Positions 60,134 to 64,000 of a stretch of 64,000 nucleotides of DNA are shown here, piece after piece. The position numbers and the translations under genes are program-made. The notes under the pieces were generated by a model. The model worked only from the letters and a program-made list of their open reading frames with translations, was not told where the DNA came from and did no database searches. Each line of letters opens with the position of its first letter. Positions within the stretch are counted from its first letter, which is position 1. The DNA comes from Pomphorhynchus laevis (lineage: Eukaryota > Acanthocephala > Palaeacanthocephala > Echinorhynchida > Pomphorhynchidae): assembly GCA_012934845.2 (NCBI GenBank), contig WNNJ02003297.1, positions 62,001-126,000 of the forward strand, given 5' to 3'.

Positions 60134-61000
60134 CTAGGGGGCGGAAAGGTCGCCATTTCCACCACAAGCCCCTACTAGGGAAGACACTTGCCCACGAGCA
60201 TTATCTTCTTTTCCCATGAGTGCAACATCAGCATCTTCGGCCTTAGATTTTAACATTTTCCCGCTCTTCACAGGATGAACTCTGTGTGAGAATGTTACTC
60301 TTTTCTTTGATCCCTTCAGGACCAGAGGGTCGGCGATTACTGGAGCGGTAAAAAATAAGGCGAGCTGTTTCTGAATCAAGTTCTCCAATTGCTTGAAGAT
60401 TGCTTGTCTTGTGGAGTCGACTAACCTGATGATGTCGTTGTCAGTCATTCTCCCTGCAACTGCACCAAAAGTCACGGGGTCATCTTTTTTATTGAGGTGG
60501 GATGAGCAGTGGCTGGAACAATACAGTTTGAATTCGCAAACTTCCTGGACTACGCCCGGTGGGCTCCTCCACAATTTGAACACTTGGGCTGGGAGGAGCA
60601 CTTCCCGCCAACTTGCGGGCAATTCGTTAGGCCGCATACCCCACAAGACTTCTCCTTAACACATCCAGAGCCCCAGTGGCCCCATCCGTGGCAAGTATTG
60701 CAGTGCGGGTAAGTTAGCTCGTCGGTGCTTATGAGTTTAAACATAAGGTTATGCCCCAAAAATGGGTTACAGGCGGCTTTTGTTAGGATCTCAGCATTAT
60801 CAATGGAAGAGGACGCGAAAGCTATCGGGAGAGGAAATCCGTTCTTCCCAGTCACGTACCGGAAGTTTGTTAGTCTAAATAGTCTCTTTAAAGACTCAAT
60901 ATCCTTCTCATCCAGGAGGGGAGGAAGATTCGAAATTTTGATGGAAGCTTGAATAGGTTTAAATTGTATCGTCCCAACATCCAATTAATTCGTCGTGGAA
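60134..61000 (-). pseudogene. Family H ORF1 with three zinc knuckles
   Basis: Residues before the knuckles (FKPIQASIKISNLPPLLDEK, FRLTNFRYVTGKNGFPLPIA) look like an RRM-like fold. Then come CNTCHGWGHWGSGC, CGVCGLTNCPQVGGKC and CSNCGGAHRA, three Cys/His knuckles typical of I- and Jockey-group gag-like ORF1 proteins. A frame change near 60,550-60,600 leads into the last part (KDDPVTFGAVAGRMTDNDII, KKRVTFSHRVHPVKSGK). It probably packages the element's RNA. Confidence 0.75.
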
Positions 61001-61264
61001 AAAAGTTTCATACTCCTTCGCAAGGTCCCAGGAAACGAAGGAGATCTTGATTTCAGCTTCAAAGTAGCGTACTGAGTGGAATAGGACTCTATTATTATAT
61101 TTTTCAGTAAACTTCCGCAGGAATATGTAAATAGCTTATGGCGCTCTCTTGGCGCTGATAGCTTAATAACCGCCATTTTTTTATTTGGGTATTGGGGGAA
61201 GTTCCCCAATTACCTCTTTTACAGTAGATGATAACAAGCCACTTACCTCGTTTGATATTGTAAA

Positions 61265-64000
61265 CGAAGTTATTATTATTTTTATTATTAGTATTACAAG
61301 TTATAGCCAAATGGCTGTTTCAACTGATCACATAGGAAATAAAAAAGAAAAGAAAAGAAGAAAAAAAAAGTTAATAGCGGTTACATAATATTGTATACAT
61401 TCGGAATGCCATGATCGTTAATCCACTGACGAAGTTGAACTTTAAATTGAGATAAGTCCTTGGTACATGCTATTTCTCCTGGCAACGTGTTCCAGGCGTT
61501 TAATGCTCGATGTGAGAGCCTAGCCAACCTCACTACTTTACCATGGGGAAACTTAAATAGTTTTAACGGGTGGCCACGATGCGTCTGAGAACAAACTTTA
61601 ACATAGCACGAGGGAAAACCATCTATCCCATTAACCATTCGCCATAATGCAACAAGGTCTAGGTAATATAGCCTCTGACCCAAAGATGGTATCTTTAGAA
61701 ATTCAAGCCGCTCACGATATGAATATGATCCATCCATACACATTCGAGAACCTCTACGAAGGATTGACTCTAGTCTATTGAACTCTTTCTTAGTGTTTGG
61801 AAAAACTGCTTGCACGCAGTACTCTATATGCGGGCGAACAAGAGCGCAGTAAAGCCGTTTGAAGACGTATGGATTAATACGATTAAATGCATTTTTGACG
61901 CAGTACATAGCTCGCAAAGCCTTGCTATAGGCAAACTCTGTATTTGATCGGGATTTCAATGTCCTATGCACCATGACACCCAGATCCCTATACTCCATGA
62001 CGACATTAAGAATTGAAGTTCCGAGGCGAAAACGACGGTCATCGCAACGCCTTCCTAATTTAATGTGGCCGCATTTGTCAACATTGATCTTCATACCAGT
62101 AGCCTCACTCCATTGGTATATTTCATTAAGGTCTTCCTGCAGGGAAATGCCAAGCGGATCAATATCATCTACATACCATATTTTGAGGTCGTCAGCAAAA
62201 GCAAGACAGGGACTCTGAATCCGCAGCAACAAATCGTTAAGGAACACAATAAACAGCAGAGGTCCTAGTACGGTACCCTGCGGAACACCACAGTAAACGC
62301 GTCTGGAAGTGGAAAGATGGGTGCCAACTCTCACCCTAAAGAAACGATTACGTAGGAAATCTTGAATCCAATTACACAACATTACAGGAATGCCGTAGTT
62401 AAATAGTAATGCTACCAAGCTCTCATGCGGCACCCGATCGAATGCTCTTGAAAAGTCAATGAATACCACATTAATTGATTGGCCGCGACTGACCGCCTCA
62501 ACCCACATTTCGCGTGAAGTCAATAAGTTTGTTAAGCAGGAACGACCAGGGAGGAAACCGTGCTGAGAAGACGACATTATTCCGAGTTCCCTCAAGTGAT
62601 GCCTGATCCGGGTGGCGATCAACTTTTCAAGCACTTTGCATAGAGAACTAGTCAGGCTGATTGGTCTATAGTCAGTACAAGCCGTTGCAATGGTTTTCTT
62701 TGGGATCGGAACTACGATGGCAGTTTTCCAGACTTCAGGAACACATCCACTGGTCAAACTGTTCTCAAAAATAGCAAGAAGGGAAGGAGCCAAATATCTA
62801 GATAAATTCTTCAAGAGAAACGGAGAAATGTCATCAGGGCCAGTAGAGCTAAATGGGTCAAGCTGATCAAGCTGACTTACAATCTCACTAATCGTTACTG
62901 GAATAAAACGCGAAGATTGCTTTAATGCTACACCATTCGAAGTGATTAAAGCTCTTTGTGAATTATTTGTCGGTATCGAAAAAGACGTAGCAAGGCATTC
63001 CACAATACCACTCTGAGAAGTTATCATACATCCCTCCGCATTAAGGACATACTTGATTTCTGTATTAAGGGTTCTGTTGCGACGAACATAGGCCCAGAAT
63101 AGTTTTGGATTTCGTGTTACATTATTAGCGATAGACGATTCGAATGCACATCGTTTTGTTGCTTTCACTCTAGTACAAAGATTTCGAACATATTTATATC
63201 TGGCAGAGAAACTAGAGTCAGAACGCTGAAGCTTCCATAAACAATTTCTTGAACTTATTAGTTGTCTGACGTTGGAATCTATCCATGCAGGTGACTTAGC
63301 AGCATAAGAGGATTCGCGCATAGGGGCAAGAATATCAGATAATTTATGTAGGTAATCAGTGATCATATTCAATGATAGCTTGTCCGTGTTCATAAAAATA
63401 CACGGGAATTGGTTGTAAACTCTTAAAACATCTTCTCTTCTCACTTTCGACCAATGACGTTTGTAAGTTTTTGAACAAGGTGGACAGAATCTGGAATAAG
63501 GTACAGTCGTCAAGGAGAGCAAGCAGTGGTCACTACTTCCTAAAGGAGGGAGATGATCAACTTTGATTATGTCTCCTACATATTTGGAAAACACCAGATC
63601 AAGTACCGAATCCGATCTTGAAGTTAAGCAAGTTGGCTCTTGTAAATGCTGAATCAGCATGAGTTCCTCAGCAAGGAACTCAGATATTTCCCTTTCCGTG
63701 GAACTACCATCAGAAAAGACATAGTCTGACCATCTAGATCGTGGAAGATTAAAATCGCCCAAAAGAATAAAGTGAGGGGAGGAACATACCGATTGTAGAA
63801 TAAGTTTTAGTTGATCAGTGTCTGCAATTACTGACGGAGATCGATACACGACGCAAAAATTCATACTGGTCGCTGAGTGATCAATACGGAAGCATAGAGT
63901 CTCAAACGACCCACAAGGGTCACAAATATTCAACACCTCAGATACGAGGAAATTTTCTCTGACATACGCGGCGACACCGCCACCTCGCCTACCTGATATC
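61265..64000 (-). mobile_element. LINE family D, copy D1 (CR1-group), intact part, continues past right edge
   Basis: 3' end: att-rich tail at about 61,268-61,295 and agcc/ggct hairpin at 61,303-61,315. The coding frame is open from the last stop at 61,381 to the window end. The upstream part of the endonuclease and any ORF1 lie outside. It is the best preserved LINE here. Confidence 0.9.
61381..64000 (-). CDS. LINE D1 ORF2: endonuclease (part), RT and C-terminal domain, uninterrupted
   Basis: At least 873 codons without a stop. Endonuclease: GRRGGGVAAYVREN, NFCVVYRSPSV, HFILLGDFNLPRSRWSDYVF, LPPLGSSDHCLLSL. Linker: SPAWIDSNVRQLISSRNCLW, NPKLFWAYVRRNR. RT: EVWKTAIVVPIPKKT, DYRPISLTSSLCKVLEKLIA, SQHGFLPGRSCLTNLL, VVFIDFSRAFDRVPHESLVA, YCGVPQGTVLGPLLFIVFLN, CLAFADDLKIWYVDD. 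C-terminal: EYRDLGVMVHRTLKSRSNTE, LVRPHIEYCVQAVFPNTKKE, LNAWNTLPGEIA. FADD replaces YADD. Catalytic residues of both enzymes that can be seen are present, so it may have been mobile recently. Confidence 0.92.
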   Translation of the reverse strand, partial: ISGRRGGGVAAYVRENFLVSEVLNICDPCGSFETLCFRIDHSATSMNFCVVYRSPSVIADTDQLKLILQSVCSSPHFILLGDFNLPRSRWSDYVFSDGSSTEREISEFLAEELMLIQHLQEPTCLTSRSDSVLDLVFSKYVGDIIKVDHLPPLGSSDHCLLSLTTVPYSRFCPPCSKTYKRHWSKVRREDVLRVYNQFPCIFMNTDKLSLNMITDYLHKLSDILAPMRESSYAAKSPAWIDSNVRQLISSRNCLWKLQRSDSSFSARYKYVRNLCTRVKATKRCAFESSIANNVTRNPKLFWAYVRRNRTLNTEIKYVLNAEGCMITSQSGIVECLATSFSIPTNNSQRALITSNGVALKQSSRFIPVTISEIVSQLDQLDPFSSTGPDDISPFLLKNLSRYLAPSLLAIFENSLTSGCVPEVWKTAIVVPIPKKTIATACTDYRPISLTSSLCKVLEKLIATRIRHHLRELGIMSSSQHGFLPGRSCLTNLLTSREMWVEAVSRGQSINVVFIDFSRAFDRVPHESLVALLFNYGIPVMLCNWIQDFLRNRFFRVRVGTHLSTSRRVYCGVPQGTVLGPLLFIVFLNDLLLRIQSPCLAFADDLKIWYVDDIDPLGISLQEDLNEIYQWSEATGMKINVDKCGHIKLGRRCDDRRFRLGTSILNVVMEYRDLGVMVHRTLKSRSNTEFAYSKALRAMYCVKNAFNRINPYVFKRLYCALVRPHIEYCVQAVFPNTKKEFNRLESILRRGSRMCMDGSYSYRERLEFLKIPSLGQRLYYLDLVALWRMVNGIDGFPSCYVKVCSQTHRGHPLKLFKFPHGKVVRLARLSHRALNAWNTLPGEIACTKDLSQFKVQLRQWINDHGIPNVYNIM

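Larger units (their letters stand above)
57500..61180 (-). mobile_element. Family H LINE (zinc-knuckle ORF1, APE endonuclease, RT), decayed
   Basis: Order on the minus strand: ORF1 (about 61,180-60,134), endonuclease (60,090-59,383, broken), linker (59,443-59,018), pre-RT (to ~58,610) and RT (58,608-57,649). The knuckle-bearing ORF1 and the LNILQWNSGG start of the endonuclease resemble I/Jockey-group elements. A 41-bp tandem repeat disrupts the endonuclease near 59,716-59,838. The 3' end near 57,500 is not sharply defined. Confidence 0.8.

Noticed and set aside
60393-60712. Plus-strand open frames opposite the zinc-knuckle ORF
   Set aside because: The minus strand carries three Cys/His knuckles with correct spacing; the plus frames are shadows.

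Overview
The window is eukaryotic, AT-rich and gene-poor. A multi-exon gene with GT/AG introns, several non-LTR retrotransposon (LINE) lineages and a Tc1/mariner-type DNA transposon make an animal, probably an invertebrate, the best guess. The species cannot be named from the sequence alone.

Bases 1-16,521 hold one host gene on the minus strand. It encodes the orthologue of U2SURP (SR140), the U2 snRNP-associated splicing factor with RRM, SURP and CID domains. I could place 20 consecutive exons whose reading phases agree at every junction (2,414 coding bases, about 804 residues). The gene starts at 16,521 and runs off the left edge, so the C-terminal part is not in the window. Its introns carry a ~1.07-kb palindrome (5,620-6,695), a 187-bp hairpin (15,481-15,667), tandem duplications and decayed pieces of mobile DNA.

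Bases ~17,400-64,000 hold no host gene that I can recognise. They are a nested graveyard of retroelements. Family A (L2/CR1-like, strongly C+T-rich sense strand, 3' hairpin) has copies or pieces at 17.4-21.2 k, 22.2-22.5 k, 23.0-26.4 k, 34.0-38.8 k, 43.6-44.8 k and 47.3-52.5 k. Other CR1-like families are B (26.5-31.0 k, 48.1-50.3 k), C (31.0-32.8 k, 45.8-47.3 k), D (42.3-43.0 k, 44.8-45.4 k, 61.3-64.0 k) and fragments E and F. A decayed RTE element lies at 39.1-41.8 k. Family G (52.5-57.5 k) is an unusual reverse transcriptase lineage with an N-terminal Cys cluster and a C-terminal nuclease-like domain. Family H (57.5-61.2 k) has three zinc knuckles in ORF1. A DD34E DNA transposon with TA target duplications (32,771-39,048) has ends built of 22-bp tandem repeats and was split by a family A LINE.

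The layout shows many insertions of one element into another: B inside an inverted half of A, A inside the DNA transposon, and an RTE inside an older repeat whose unfilled relative lies in a U2SURP intron. The most interesting signals are modular: swapped ORF1 N-termini in family A, 3' hairpins with a compensatory change, similar 3' ends in unrelated RT families, and scrambled or templated rearrangements in LINE copies. Only the D copy at the right edge and the RT frame of the B copy at 48.1-50.3 k are openly coding over long stretches.
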